Shown: positions 1 through 8,818, numbered from the stretch's first letter. The stretch: DNA of 64,000 nt from Rossellomorea sp. SC111 (GCF_024733565.1 NZ_JANIOC010000004.1:61540-125539), one strand, 5' to 3'. Notes: generated by a model from the letters alone, not told the origin. Numbers and translations: made by a program.

Positions 1-222
1 ACCGATAGCAGCAGAGACGATGGACACGGGTAAAATAAATGCCAGATAATCGGCTCCTTCAAAGGTCGGCAATTGAGATATACCGCTCAATCCTCCCTCG
101 TATACGAGAAGGAAAAAAGCAGAAATGATCAGGTTAGGTATGAATGAAAACGGGTTTCGGAGAGTGGTCTTGATGTTCCGGACCGTCATGAGCCACGTGT
201 CCTTGAAGACATTATTCCCCAC
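1..222 (-). CDS. ABC-2 type transporter permease, N-terminal part (cut by window edge)
   Basis: Only the first 74 codons are present; the gene continues below position 1. It starts at a GTG (222-220) that overlaps the end of the upstream ATPase gene by 11 bases. The first 25 or so residues are basic and amphipathic (motif TVRNIKTTLRNP), then a membrane helix begins. This is how DrrB-type permeases start, and the partner ATPase is of the DrrA kind, so the pair is probably a drug or lipid exporter. The substrate is unknown. Confidence 0.8.
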   Translation of the reverse strand, partial: MGNNVFKDTWLMTVRNIKTTLRNPFSFIPNLIISAFFLLVYEGGLSGISQLPTFEGADYLAFILPVSIVSAAIG

Positions 223-1180
223 GGCTCTTCACCCCTTCCTTCGTCTCCGTCGTCAATTTCAGGAAGATATCATCCAGTGTAGGGGAAGACAATTGAATAT
301 CCGTGATGCCGATATTCTCTGTATCGAGGATCCGGACTACCTCGAGCAGCTGCTTGGTCCCTTCTTCTACATATACGAGAATCTTATCTTGCTGAGGGAG
401 GACGTCGACACCCTCCACTTGCGCGCGGATCATCTCCACACTGCGATCGATCTCGTCCCGATCTTTCATTGTGAGGGTGATGAGATCTTGACCGATCTCT
501 GCCTTCAGTTCCTTGGGAGATCCCATGGCGACGATCTCTCCCTTATTGATGATGCCGATCCGATCCGCCAGGGAATCCGCTTCCTCCAAATATTGCGTCG
601 TGAGAAAGATCGTCGTCCCCTTTTCTTTATTCAGCCTCCTGAGCTCTTTCCAGATCGCTGCACGGCTTGACGGATCAAGTCCAGTGGTCGGTTCGTCCAG
701 GAAGAGGATATTCGGTTCATTGACCAGAGTGAGGGCAAGGTCCAGCCTTCTTCTCATCCCCCCGGAATACCCTCCGATCCTCCGCTCCGCTGCTTCCGAT
801 AGATCCACGATCTCAAGGAGCTCCTCTGCGCGCTGCTTTCCTTCTTCCTTCCCGAACCCGAATATGTACGCCTGGAGCTCAACCATCTCACGACCTGTCA
901 AATCCGGATCGACCCCCGTTTCCTGAAGGGCGACGCCAATATGACGGCGGACATGTTCAGGCTCCCGGATGACATCATACCCTGCCACTTCCACTTTCCC
1001 CGAAGAAGCATTGATCAGCGTCGTCAGTATCTGGACCGTCGTTGATTTCCCTGCCCCATTCGGACCTAAAAAAGCAAAAAACTCCCCCTCTTCGACTTGA
1101 AACGATACACCTTTCACCGCCTGGACATTTCCCTTTTTAAACGTTTTAGTCAAATTCTCCACTTCGATCTTGCCATTCAT
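212..1180 (-). CDS. ABC transporter ATP-binding protein, DrrA-like
   Basis: A 322-residue cytoplasmic ATPase that should power export through the permease encoded next to it. Walker A GPNGAGKST lies at about 39-47, signature YSGGM at 138-142 and Walker B LFLDEPTTGLD at 159-169. The C-terminal hundred residues match the extension of daunorubicin-resistance (DrrA) ATPases. Overlap with the permease start implies translational coupling. Export of a hydrophobic drug or toxin is inferred from family, not shown. Confidence 0.92.
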   Translation of the reverse strand: MNGKIEVENLTKTFKKGNVQAVKGVSFQVEEGEFFAFLGPNGAGKSTTVQILTTLINASSGKVEVAGYDVIREPEHVRRHIGVALQETGVDPDLTGREMVELQAYIFGFGKEEGKQRAEELLEIVDLSEAAERRIGGYSGGMRRRLDLALTLVNEPNILFLDEPTTGLDPSSRAAIWKELRRLNKEKGTTIFLTTQYLEEADSLADRIGIINKGEIVAMGSPKELKAEIGQDLITLTMKDRDEIDRSVEMIRAQVEGVDVLPQQDKILVYVEEGTKQLLEVVRILDTENIGITDIQLSSPTLDDIFLKLTTETKEGVKSRGE

Positions 1181-1270
1181 CAGCTTCCCTCCATTCTACC
1201 TATCTCTATTCGAGGAAGGGGTTGGTTTATCCTTTAATCTGTGTGCGCCAATGTGCTGAAAAAAGCCAAG

Positions 1271-1313
1271 GGGACAGGTACCCCGGCTCTTATTGAGCCA
1301 AGGGACCTGTCCC
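1271..1313. repeat. GGGACAGGTACC-type hairpin repeat
   Basis: Two arms of 18 bases (1271-1288 and 1296-1313) form an imperfect hairpin beginning GGGACAGG and ending CCTGTCCC. The stop codon and last codons of the hydrolase gene at 1290-2156 lie inside it. On the minus strand it is followed within about ten bases by a run of T, so it may also terminate transcription. Related sequence occurs at 4775-4839, 56625-56672 and 59771-59799. Confidence 0.6.
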
Positions 1314-2156
1314 GGTGGAACGCACACTCTCAGAACGCATGAAGGACCGGGTTACTGCTACTATCTGTTCCGGTTGTTCAAGGATGGTCCAGTGCCCGCT
1401 TTCTTTCACTTCGGAGAGTGTGGCATTTGGCAAGTGGTGCATGACGTGTTGTTTTAAGTATTCAGGCGTTAAAATATCATGTGATCCCTGAGCAATCAAA
1501 ATAGGAAGGGAACGAAGCTCTGTGAGGGAGGTTAGCAGGTTGTAATTTTGATCGAGTTCCTTTCCGATATATGTAAGTGCATCCTTGTTGTATAAAATTT
1601 CTTTTTTCTTTCGTAATGTATCGGGGGAACACACATAGTAGGGATCCAGTAGTTGCTCGAGCTTCGTTGAGGCATTGTCACTGAACAAGGAAGTAAAAGA
1701 ATACCATCCGAGAAGCACTTTCTTGTGAAACCCGAGCTTACGGGTAAGACTTTGTTTGAACGCCCGGTAGTCCTCTGAGCTTAAGCCGACAGCGGCGGTC
1801 AAGATCAGCTTGTCGATGCGCTCCGGATACCTGGCTGCATACGCAAGTCCAAGAATACTCCCCCATGACTCGCCGAACAGCGTCACCTTCTCCAGGTTGA
1901 AGGCTTTTCTAAGTTCTTCAAGATTGCTGATCTCATCATCAATAGAGTACAAATGACCTTCATTCACGTCAGACTTCCCGCATCCCGTTTGGTCATATAA
2001 AATGATTCGAAAATCTTTCGCCAGGGACTCCATTTGTGGGAGGAAATAGTCAAGACTCCCACCTGGTCCGCCATGCAGGAAGATCATTGGCTCCCCTTTT
2101 CCTTTCTGTTTGATAAATAGTGTCTTATCATTGATCTTAAGGTACTTTTCTTCCAT
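1290..2156 (-). CDS. Alpha/beta hydrolase, proline iminopeptidase-like
   Basis: A 288-residue cytosolic hydrolase. The oxyanion motif HGGPGG (28-33), DQTGCGKS (55-62) and nucleophile elbow GESWGS (Ser97) are typical of the proline iminopeptidase branch. A His near residue 255 (ESGHWT) would complete the triad. The natural substrate cannot be told. The gene starts in a TAATG overlap with the stop of the small membrane gene upstream. The last ten or so residues are encoded by the repeat hairpin at 1271-1313, so this tail is probably acquired. Confidence 0.85.
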   Translation of the reverse strand: MEEKYLKINDKTLFIKQKGKGEPMIFLHGGPGGSLDYFLPQMESLAKDFRIILYDQTGCGKSDVNEGHLYSIDDEISNLEELRKAFNLEKVTLFGESWGSILGLAYAARYPERIDKLILTAAVGLSSEDYRAFKQSLTRKLGFHKKVLLGWYSFTSLFSDNASTKLEQLLDPYYVCSPDTLRKKKEILYNKDALTYIGKELDQNYNLLTSLTELRSLPILIAQGSHDILTPEYLKQHVMHHLPNATLSEVKESGHWTILEQPEQIVAVTRSFMRSESVRSTGTGPLAQ

Positions 2157-2440
2157 TAATCCAACAGCCTCCTGTTGATGAATACATACACGGTCGTGAG
2201 CAGGACGAAGATAGCGACAACAAGTACGGTCCCTTCCTGGGGATAATCGATGAAACTGTTGACGATCACGATCAGTCCGAGTGGCAGGAAGAAAAAAAGA
2301 CCCGTGACCGTTCCTAGCAGTGACTTATTTTTAATATTTTTCTCATTGAAGCCTGCAAGCAGCCATGTTTGTTTTTTGATGCCGACTAAGTACGAAACCA
2401 GGACAAGAGCGATACCGATGATCAGCAATCCATAGTCCAT
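2156..2440 (-). CDS. Small membrane protein, DUF3784-like
   Basis: 94 residues with three predicted membrane helices. A conserved-looking segment TWLLAGFNEKN after the first helix resembles DUF3784 proteins. Function is unknown. Its TAA overlaps the ATG of the hydrolase gene (TAATG), so the two are probably one transcript. Confidence 0.7.
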   Translation of the reverse strand: MDYGLLIIGIALVLVSYLVGIKKQTWLLAGFNEKNIKNKSLLGTVTGLFFFLPLGLIVIVNSFIDYPQEGTVLVVAIFVLLTTVYVFINRRLLD

Positions 2441-2542
2441 ATTGATCCCTCCAAGGTTATTATAATTACCTATACGAATGAACGGGAAAATGGTTTCATA
2501 TTATTTCCAGCAGCATTTTATGGTCTGTCGATTTTACAAGCG

Positions 2543-2851
2543 TTATTCCGTATATATCCATGGAATGGGCGGTGGGGTCCCGGCTTCAGGCAATAAATAG
2601 ACAACATAGAAGAAAAAACAAATGAGGAGGCCGATGCTAGTATTGAAGAATGAAAGGACAGGCTTATTTTTTTTTATCAATCCATAAATGCCAATCAGGA
2701 CACTAAGCAAACCGATAGACAATTCGAAAAATGCTACTGGATATACAGAATACTGATGCATCACGATTATACGGATGTAATTAAATACAGTGATGGACAA
2801 AATAAAAATGATTTGTAACACCACACCCCAGTATGGAATAGGTATTTTCAT
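2543..2851 (-). CDS. Hypothetical membrane protein
   Basis: 102 residues with three hydrophobic helices and a short polar linker (IKKNKP). An AGGGGAGAA-like ribosome binding site precedes the ATG. I do not recognise the family. It lies 26 bases downstream of another small membrane gene, so they may be cotranscribed. Confidence 0.6.
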   Translation of the reverse strand: MKIPIPYWGVVLQIIFILSITVFNYIRIIVMHQYSVYPVAFFELSIGLLSVLIGIYGLIKKNKPVLSFFNTSIGLLICFFFYVVYLLPEAGTPPPIPWIYTE

Positions 2852-2877
2852 GTAATTCTCCCCTTATCAATTGCCAG

Positions 2878-3132
2878 TCAAGGCATCGAACTTACAGCAA
2901 AATAAATAAACACGGTTGCACCCATTAAAAACACCATCCACACATTTGAAACGGCGAGTACCGTTCTTATCGTCATGACGTTATCCAGCTTTTTTTGAAT
3001 AAAAAATCCTGCTATCACCATGACTATCCAAACTGCGATTCCAATTGGCGAAAATAAGTATCCTGAATTCATGATCCACAAGATAAAAATGATGAAATGA
3101 GCCATCATAAGGGCGATAGCCACCTTCTTCAA
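2878..3132 (-). CDS. Hypothetical small membrane protein
   Basis: 84 residues with three hydrophobic segments (about 5-22, 27-47 and 58-80). No family recognised. The start overlaps the stop of the DUF817 gene by four bases (ATGA), so it is probably translationally coupled to the yoaS-yozG-yoaT set. Confidence 0.65.
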   Translation of the reverse strand: MKKVAIALMMAHFIIFILWIMNSGYLFSPIGIAVWIVMVIAGFFIQKKLDNVMTIRTVLAVSNVWMVFLMGATVFIYFAVSSMP

Positions 3133-3962
3133 ACCGATCCCTCCTGATTCGATTGGTATTGGCTTTGGCCCATTGGCTTTTTCAGTGCATGAACGCTACT
3201 TTGTCCCTTCACCCGCTTCAACGTTGCCACAATCAAAAAGCTGACAATGACGAGGAGTAGCCATGAACTGACCTTTCCGAGGTGGACAAGGCTCCAGGCA
3301 TCGGTCTGGTTCGGGTATTCCCAGGCACCGAAGAAGGTTGCGATGTTTTCTGCGATCCATATGAAGAAGCCGATGAGGACAAATGATAGAGCGAGGGGCA
3401 TGTGGTAACGTGTCCCACCTACCTTGTATGCGACCCATGTCTTCCTGAACACTATCAGGACAAGTACCGACAGCCACCAGCGGATGTCGATCCAATAATG
3501 GTGGGTAAAAAAGTTCAAATATATCGCCGCTGCAAGGATGACGACTGCCCAGAAAGGTGGCCACTTGATCAGTTCGACCTCGAGCCTCCTCCACGCCTGG
3601 CACAGGTAGCTTGCTACACTTGCGTACATGAATCCGCTGTATAATGGGACCCCGAATAGTTTAGAATAGCCCTCTCCGGGATAAGACCATGAGCCCATAT
3701 GTACCTTGAACAGTTCAAGGGCAAGGCCGATCAGATGGAAAAGGGTGATGACCTTCAGTTCATCAGGGGTTTCAAGACCCGATTTCACCATTCCCCATTG
3801 CATCACAAGACAGATCAGGAGCAGCCAGTCATATCTCGGCAGTAAGGGAAGCGGTATAATCTGAGTCAACGCCAAAGACGCAAAGATGACGACAGGAAAC
3901 AAGCAGGACAGAGCCTGCTCCCAGCCGAAACGAAGAAGTTGTTTGACCGTTCTCATGATCAT
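3129..3962 (-). CDS. yoaT: DUF817 integral membrane protein, YoaT-like
   Basis: 277 residues with about eight membrane helices and motifs GSWSYPGEGYSKLFGVPLYSG and FFGAWEYPNQ, characteristic of DUF817. The family has no known biochemical role. In B. subtilis yoaT sits beside yozG and yoaS, and the same trio is present here in the same order. The start overlaps the yozG stop by four bases. Confidence 0.82.
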   Translation of the reverse strand: MIMRTVKQLLRFGWEQALSCLFPVVIFASLALTQIIPLPLLPRYDWLLLICLVMQWGMVKSGLETPDELKVITLFHLIGLALELFKVHMGSWSYPGEGYSKLFGVPLYSGFMYASVASYLCQAWRRLEVELIKWPPFWAVVILAAAIYLNFFTHHYWIDIRWWLSVLVLIVFRKTWVAYKVGGTRYHMPLALSFVLIGFFIWIAENIATFFGAWEYPNQTDAWSLVHLGKVSSWLLLVIVSFLIVATLKRVKGQSSVHALKKPMGQSQYQSNQEGSV

Positions 3963-4180
3963 GACTCCGCTTCTTCATCATGCTGATACTCAAGCAAATC
4001 TCCCGGCTGACAATCGAGGGCCTTGCATATCGCATCCAGGGTGGATAAACGAACCGCCTTTGCCTTTCCATTTTTCAGGATTGATAGGTTTGCCATCGTG
4101 ATTCCCACCTTTTCCGAGAGCTCCGTCACACTCATCTTCCGTTTCGCAAGCATCACATCAATATTGATTATAATTGCCAT
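3959..4180 (-). CDS. yozG: Small XRE-family helix-turn-helix regulator, YozG-like
   Basis: 73 residues forming almost only a Cro/CI helix-turn-helix (MSVTELSEKVGITMANLSIL at about 16-35). Members of this small group are usually found next to DUF2975 membrane proteins, as here, and probably regulate their own operon. No operator was identified. The coding region sits between yoaS (9 bases away) and yoaT (4-base overlap). Confidence 0.85.
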   Translation of the reverse strand: MAIIINIDVMLAKRKMSVTELSEKVGITMANLSILKNGKAKAVRLSTLDAICKALDCQPGDLLEYQHDEEAES

Positions 4181-4189
4181 AATTTCACC

Positions 4190-4663
4190 TCAGACCGTTA
4201 AATCATTTTCAGATTTGATTTCGATGGCATTGTTCAGTAGCTTCTGGAGAACCGCCGCAAAAACGGCAATGACAGCTGAACCGAAGATAAAGATCAACCC
4301 GATCACGATAATGCCCGGTGCATCATCCACCTCTGCCAGTACGTAAAAGAGAGGCAATCCTGCTACATAGAAGAGACTGATCACAATGGCACACTTCTTG
4401 ATCACCTTCAACGCCTTCACGGATGCCCCTGAAAATGCGTTGTTACTATCAATCAACATTAACAATTTAAACGCCTGAAACAACGCTGTGTAAAAAGGAA
4501 TCGCCGATGCATACATGACGGCCAGCATCCCATAAACGACATAGGCTACCTTCGAACCCGCAGCTTCCATTGCGATCAGAGGTAATCCGATCAAGCACAA
4601 AGCGGCAATGGGAGCCCCAATTAGAAAAAGGGCAATCTTCAAAAAAAGTGTTTCCCGTTTCAT
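4190..4663 (-). CDS. yoaS: DUF2975 membrane protein, YoaS-like
   Basis: 157 residues with four membrane helices, the usual size for DUF2975. It is the first gene of the yoaS-yozG-yoaT operon. An AGTGAGGTGCT ribosome binding site precedes the ATG. Function is unknown; pairing with a YozG-type regulator is the family rule. Confidence 0.8.
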   Translation of the reverse strand: MKRETLFLKIALFLIGAPIAALCLIGLPLIAMEAAGSKVAYVVYGMLAVMYASAIPFYTALFQAFKLLMLIDSNNAFSGASVKALKVIKKCAIVISLFYVAGLPLFYVLAEVDDAPGIIVIGLIFIFGSAVIAVFAAVLQKLLNNAIEIKSENDLTV

Positions 4664-4774
4664 TCATAGCACCTCACTAGATAATATAGTATGAATTTAA
4701 CACGTTATTTATTGTTTTACAATAAATAATTATTATTTTTTAATATAAAATTATTGTTAAGAAAAACGATTAAT

Positions 4775-4839
4775 GAGGGACGGACCCCAAACAACACTGA
4801 AAAAATCGAGTGAATAAGCCACTTGAAGGTCCGTCCCTC
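4775..4839. repeat. GAGGGACGGACC hairpin repeat
   Basis: A 12-base inverted repeat, GAGGGACGGACC at 4775-4786 and its complement at 4828-4839, encloses a 41-base unpaired core. It resembles the GGGACAGGTACC elements elsewhere in the window. It lies in the AT-rich gap between yoaS (leftward) and the end of the MFS gene. Confidence 0.55.
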
Positions 4840-4841
4840 AA

Positions 4842-4873
4842 AAAGGAGTCCGGCCAATTGGCCGGACTCCTTT
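4842..4873 (-). terminator. Rho-independent terminator of the MFS/MarR operon
   Basis: A perfect 32-base palindrome centred on CCAATTGG. Read leftward it is followed by TTTTTGAGGG. It is placed 17 bases after the MFS stop codon. Confidence 0.9.
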
Positions 4874-4889
4874 AAGAGATTGCAAAAGA

Positions 4890-6083
4890 TTATTCATGCG
4901 CGAGTACTGTGCGCGCTTTTTTTCTTTCTTGAAAGTAATAGAGTACGAGTGTTGCAGCAACGAGGATCCCCATGATCATGTACAGCGAACGGTAGCCTGT
5001 CAAGGGAATCAGGAAGCCAAGTACATAAGGTCCGAATCCAAGACCTGCATCCAGGGAAATATAATAAGTGGAAGTTGCAAGCCCCACTCGCTCAGGTGGA
5101 ACGGCCTTCACGGCAATCGCCTGTGTGACAGATTGCATATTACCGAATCCCAGTCCAATCAGAACACCTGAAAGAAGCAGGATCATCGTGTTACCAGCCG
5201 CACTTAATAGGAACAATCCCGCCGCGAAAAGCACAAATGCCGGCAGCATGACGGCCTTGGCACCTTTTGCATCCATCAGTCTGCCTGTGAATGGGCGCGA
5301 TACAAGGATCGCTACGGCATAGACGACAAAGAACAGGCTCGCTGCTTCTACAAGGTCGATGTCGATGGCATAGAAATTAATGAACGACAGAACACTTGAG
5401 TAAGCAAGGGAAACGAACAGCACGACCAATGCGATCGGTAATGCTTTTGGCTCGATGAAGCTTGAGAGGCTTAGACGCTCTTTCTCCGCTTTTTTCCCAG
5501 CCGGTTTCTTGACGACCGGGATTTTCACAAACAAGGTGAAGATATAGCTAATGACCCCAAGGGCAAGACAGAAAGCAAAGATCGTCTGAAAGCTTGCATG
5601 CTGACTTAAGAAAAGACCGAAGAACGGACCAACTGCTGTCGCTAGCGTGATGCTCATGCTGTAGTATCCGATTCCTTCTCCTTTACGGCTCGTCGGGATA
5701 ATTTCCGCTACAATCGTACCGGTAGCCGTACTGACCATCCCGAGTGCCACCCCGTGAAGAAAACGGGTAAGCAGCAAGAAACTGATGCCGCCCTCCACGA
5801 AATACAGGCATGAGGTAGCAATGAATGCGACCATGCCGACAAACAGCATTTTCTTATTTCCGATGGTCGTGATCATCCGGCCAAGGAATAAACGTCCGAT
5901 CAAGGTCCCGATGATGAAGATCCCGGTCACAAGACCCGCCTGACTTTCCGATGCACCGAATTCATCCACGGCATATACTGCCATGGTGACAAGTAATAAA
6001 TAGAAGATTAAATAGATAAAAAAGTTGGCGATGGACATGAGAGTGAAGTCCTTCGTCCATAGCTTTGACTGTGTCTGACTCAT
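4890..6083 (-). CDS. MFS efflux transporter
   Basis: 397 residues, about twelve membrane helices, and the loop 2-3 motif GRLFLGRM (about 60-67), matching the drug:proton antiporter type of the major facilitator superfamily. It lies 12 bases after a MarR regulator gene in the same direction, and the operon ends in a strong terminator. This context suggests inducible efflux of a toxic compound that the MarR protein senses. The substrate is unknown. Confidence 0.88.
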   Translation of the reverse strand: MSQTQSKLWTKDFTLMSIANFFIYLIFYLLLVTMAVYAVDEFGASESQAGLVTGIFIIGTLIGRLFLGRMITTIGNKKMLFVGMVAFIATSCLYFVEGGISFLLLTRFLHGVALGMVSTATGTIVAEIIPTSRKGEGIGYYSMSITLATAVGPFFGLFLSQHASFQTIFAFCLALGVISYIFTLFVKIPVVKKPAGKKAEKERLSLSSFIEPKALPIALVVLFVSLAYSSVLSFINFYAIDIDLVEAASLFFVVYAVAILVSRPFTGRLMDAKGAKAVMLPAFVLFAAGLFLLSAAGNTMILLLSGVLIGLGFGNMQSVTQAIAVKAVPPERVGLATSTYYISLDAGLGFGPYVLGFLIPLTGYRSLYMIMGILVAATLVLYYFQERKKARTVLAHE

Positions 6084-6095
6084 CTGTAAAACTCC

Positions 6096-6515
6096 TTATC
6101 TGTTCAAATTCCCTTTGATTTTTTTCATCATTTCCATCATCTCAAGCTGCTTCTCTTCGCTGATCCCTTCCATGATGGTCTGTTCAAAACGGTCGATGGT
6201 TATGCGAGCATTCTCATACACTTCAATCCCCGCCTCCGTCAGCTGCATCCGCTTTTCCCGACGGTCTTTCCCTGGAATACGCTCGATATAGCCCGCTTCC
6301 TCCAACTGATGAACCGTCCTCGTAATCGTCGGCTTCTCTACACTTTGATAATTTGAGATCTCCACATTGGAGGCAGGTCCGTTATGGTAGAGATTATATA
6401 AAATCGTCCACTGAGCCCTGTGCAAACCGTGCTCATTTAGTTGAACGTTCAATTGATTCTCAAACGGCCTGTAGAGCCTGATCAGCTCCTGAAAAAACTG
6501 TTGTTCCGATTTCAT
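6096..6515 (-). CDS. MarR family transcriptional regulator
   Basis: 139 residues with the MarR winged helix: recognition region VEKPTITRTVHQLEEAGYI (about 63-82) and wing DRREKRMQLTEAG. First gene of the operon with the MFS transporter. Two near-identical palindromes just upstream (6541-6555, 6557-6571) are probably its operators, so it most likely represses itself and the pump until a ligand binds. Confidence 0.92.
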   Translation of the reverse strand: MKSEQQFFQELIRLYRPFENQLNVQLNEHGLHRAQWTILYNLYHNGPASNVEISNYQSVEKPTITRTVHQLEEAGYIERIPGKDRREKRMQLTEAGIEVYENARITIDRFEQTIMEGISEEKQLEMMEMMKKIKGNLNR

Positions 6516-6540
6516 TTTGGTAGTTCCTCCTTCGTATATA

Positions 6541-6571
6541 GTTATCTTAGGTAATGGTTATCTTGGGTAAC
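6541..6571 (-). promoter_or_regulatory. Double palindromic MarR operator
   Basis: Two 15-base sites sit 16 bases apart, start to start: GTTATCTTAGGTAAT (6541-6555) and GTTATCTTGGGTAAC (6557-6571). Both fit GTTAnCnnnGnTAAY. They lie 26-56 bases upstream of the marR start, where promoter and 5' end should be. Binding by the adjacent MarR is inferred. Confidence 0.7.
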
Positions 6572-6655
6572 TATTATATAGTAACAGATGATTGTTGGGG
6601 TGTCGAGAATAGGGAATGTGGAGATTTAATTGGGGGTAACTCTCTTCATTTAGAG

Positions 6656-6739
6656 CCAACAAAACCAGCCCTTCTTCGTAAGACGCAGATTAACTTGGAC
6701 GAACCAAGTCAGAGCTATTAATACGAAAAGGGCTGTTGG
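6656..6739. other. Nested hairpin element, possibly terminator or decayed repeat
   Basis: Outer arms CCAACA/TGTTGG and AGCCCTT/AAGGGCT, then CGTA/TACG, enclose an inner hairpin CTTGG-ACGAA-CCAAG. There is no long T-run on either side. It lies between the NIF3 gene end (leftward) and the marR promoter; function unknown. Confidence 0.5.
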
Positions 6740-6777
6740 GTATAGGATGCAGAAAATGAAAAATTCTTAATATTTTG

Positions 6778-7695
6778 TCATAACCACCACTCTTTCTGTG
6801 GGATTAAACGGATACTATTAAACTCAAACTCCCTTTCAAACCAACTCCTCACCAATGTCCTATGTACAAGATACTCCGAAGCAGAATGAGAGACACCAAT
6901 CAGCGACATCTTCGTATTAACAGCATACGTAATCATTTCCTCGTATCTCATTCTTCCGTAATCATTGTCGATGTGACAATGAATTTCACCGGAAATATAG
7001 GCTTCGACTCCTTTGTCTTCAGCTTCTTGCATCCATGCGGCTTTATCACCGCACCCAGCTACGATGGCGACCTTTCTTATCTTCCGTTCCCTTCCCTCGA
7101 AATCGACGTACGGAATATCAAAGATTTCTTTCAGCTGTAGTATTAATTCGTCTGTATCCGTCTCGTTCACTTCGCCGATGATGCCGATGTATCCATGCTT
7201 TTCATCATGGATAAAGCGATTGGTGATCTTGACATTCATCGCCTCTGCCATAGCCTGACTTGTTCCCAGAGTAACATGATAATCAAGGGGAACATGACAA
7301 GTATAAACGGAAAGTCCTTTTTTCCTTATCCGATCAATCAGGGACTCCTTGATAGGGACGAACCCCCTTCCCCAGTTGCCTTTCGGATCGCCACACTCCA
7401 TTAAGAGAGGGTGATGCATGAATAATAGATCACCGGGCTTCCCGTTTTGTATGAATGCCTCCAATACTTCATCTGTCGGAAAAACGGCGAGAAACACATT
7501 TTCTACTTCACTTTCCCCTTTAATCATCAGTCCATTGAATAATTTAGTGAAAACAGGTTCAAATTTCGCCTTCCAGTCCATTTTCCCTTCGTACACCTGG
7601 GGAATGAACCGGCTGAACGCGGGATCTTCCCCATAGCTTCTTATATCGAAAGTCTGATCCAGCCGTTGAATAATATCTATTAATTTTTCCACCAT
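6778..7695 (-). CDS. NIF3-like dinuclear metal centre protein
   Basis: 305 residues of the NIF3/DUF34 family, toroidal hexamers with two metal ions. Likely metal ligands are in HHPL (94-97), CHVPLD (about 133), and the late motifs SGEIHCHI and GVSHSASEYLVHR. The family function is unsettled, although GTP cyclohydrolase-related metal chaperone or hydrolase roles have been proposed. It is a single gene separated from its neighbours. Confidence 0.85.
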   Translation of the reverse strand: MVEKLIDIIQRLDQTFDIRSYGEDPAFSRFIPQVYEGKMDWKAKFEPVFTKLFNGLMIKGESEVENVFLAVFPTDEVLEAFIQNGKPGDLLFMHHPLLMECGDPKGNWGRGFVPIKESLIDRIRKKGLSVYTCHVPLDYHVTLGTSQAMAEAMNVKITNRFIHDEKHGYIGIIGEVNETDTDELILQLKEIFDIPYVDFEGRERKIRKVAIVAGCGDKAAWMQEAEDKGVEAYISGEIHCHIDNDYGRMRYEEMITYAVNTKMSLIGVSHSASEYLVHRTLVRSWFEREFEFNSIRLIPQKEWWL

Positions 7696-7763
7696 ATCAC
7701 CCCTATGAGCATGTTTTTTGATTAACTATACAGATTTTCCTATATTAGGTAAATAGAAAAATT

Positions 7764-7791
7764 AAAAAAGAAGCAGCATCTGCCGCTCCTT
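7764..7791 (-). terminator. Terminator of the glycerophosphodiesterase gene
   Basis: Read leftward, AAGGAGCGGC-AGAT-GCTGCTTCTT forms a ten-pair stem, two or three pairs being G-U, followed by six T. It begins 13 bases after the stop codon. Confidence 0.75.
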
Positions 7792-7803
7792 TCTTTCAAC
7801 CTA

Positions 7804-8643
7804 TTAATTTCTTGGATCCACATAATCCGGATAATCCGTTATGATCGCATCCACATTCATATCGAATAAGAAATCTGCCGCTTCATGACTGCGCACTGTC
7901 CATGATCCGATTTGCATATCAAGGGAGTGAACATCTTTCACTACTTGTTCTGTGACGATTCCATAGCTCGGATTGAACCATTCTGCGTACGTAGAGATTT
8001 TTTTTAACTCTTCAGGTGTCGCTTGCGAATGACTCCAAGCTAAAACTCCGACCGGGACTTTTGGAAGCAGTTGATCCATCTTTTTCATAGAGTCAAAATT
8101 AAAGGATTGAAGAATGATTTTTTCGTTTTGCGGTTTGTCGAGATGACGTTCCTTTAATGCATCAGCCACTTGTTCCTCGATCCCAGGATAAAGTTCCGGG
8201 GATTTCATTTCGATTAAGATCCCCACTTTTCCATGATAGCGATCCAGCACTTCTTCAAAGGTCGGGATCTCTTCTCCTGAAAATTGTTCGCCTTTCCAGC
8301 TTCCTGCATCAAGACTCTTCATTTGCTCCAGTGTCAGATCCGCCACTTTTCCCGTGCCGTTGGTTGTACGATCCACTGATGTATCATGGATGACAACCAA
8401 TTCACCGTCTTCGCTTCGCTGGACATCAATCTCAATATAATCCGCCTTCATATCGACAGCCAAGTCATAGCTTGCGATCGTGTTTTCAGGGGCATAGGCT
8501 GCAGCTCCGCGGTGCGCAATATTCTCCACCTGCTTTTTCTCCCCTGCTGTCGGCTCTTCTGCAAACGCCTGACTGAACGGACTCAATAACAATGAAACGG
8601 CAATCCCTGTTCCGATTAAAAACTTTTTGTTCATGTTCTTCAT
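7804..8643 (-). CDS. glpQ: Secreted glycerophosphodiester phosphodiesterase
   Basis: 279 residues with a Sec signal peptide (KK basic end, hydrophobic stretch to about residue 26, cleavage after AFA). The GDPD catalytic motifs are present: HRG (44-46), EIDV (71-74) and HDTSVDRTTNGTG (from 86). It should cleave glycerophosphodiesters, or teichoic-acid backbone, outside the cell to sn-glycerol-3-phosphate. No clear Pho box was found upstream. The gene is monocistronic. Confidence 0.9.
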   Translation of the reverse strand: MKNMNKKFLIGTGIAVSLLLSPFSQAFAEEPTAGEKKQVENIAHRGAAAYAPENTIASYDLAVDMKADYIEIDVQRSEDGELVVIHDTSVDRTTNGTGKVADLTLEQMKSLDAGSWKGEQFSGEEIPTFEEVLDRYHGKVGILIEMKSPELYPGIEEQVADALKERHLDKPQNEKIILQSFNFDSMKKMDQLLPKVPVGVLAWSHSQATPEELKKISTYAEWFNPSYGIVTEQVVKDVHSLDMQIGSWTVRSHEAADFLFDMNVDAIITDYPDYVDPRN

Positions 8644-8818
8644 CTCCTATCCCTAATATGTATTCGACTACAGTTTAGGGATGGGATGTTAAGTAAGTAT
8701 GGAGTTTGGTATCCATCTTGATGAAGGTTGTGTGAAAGAAAATCGATCATTTTCCTTAGGGATTTTTACAAAAAAGGAAAAAGTACTGTGATGTAGTATT
8801 ATTTGCTTACCATGCAGC

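Noticed and set aside
3829..4071. 80-codon minus-strand ORF overlapping yoaT and yozG
   Set aside because: Out of frame with two well-supported coupled genes.
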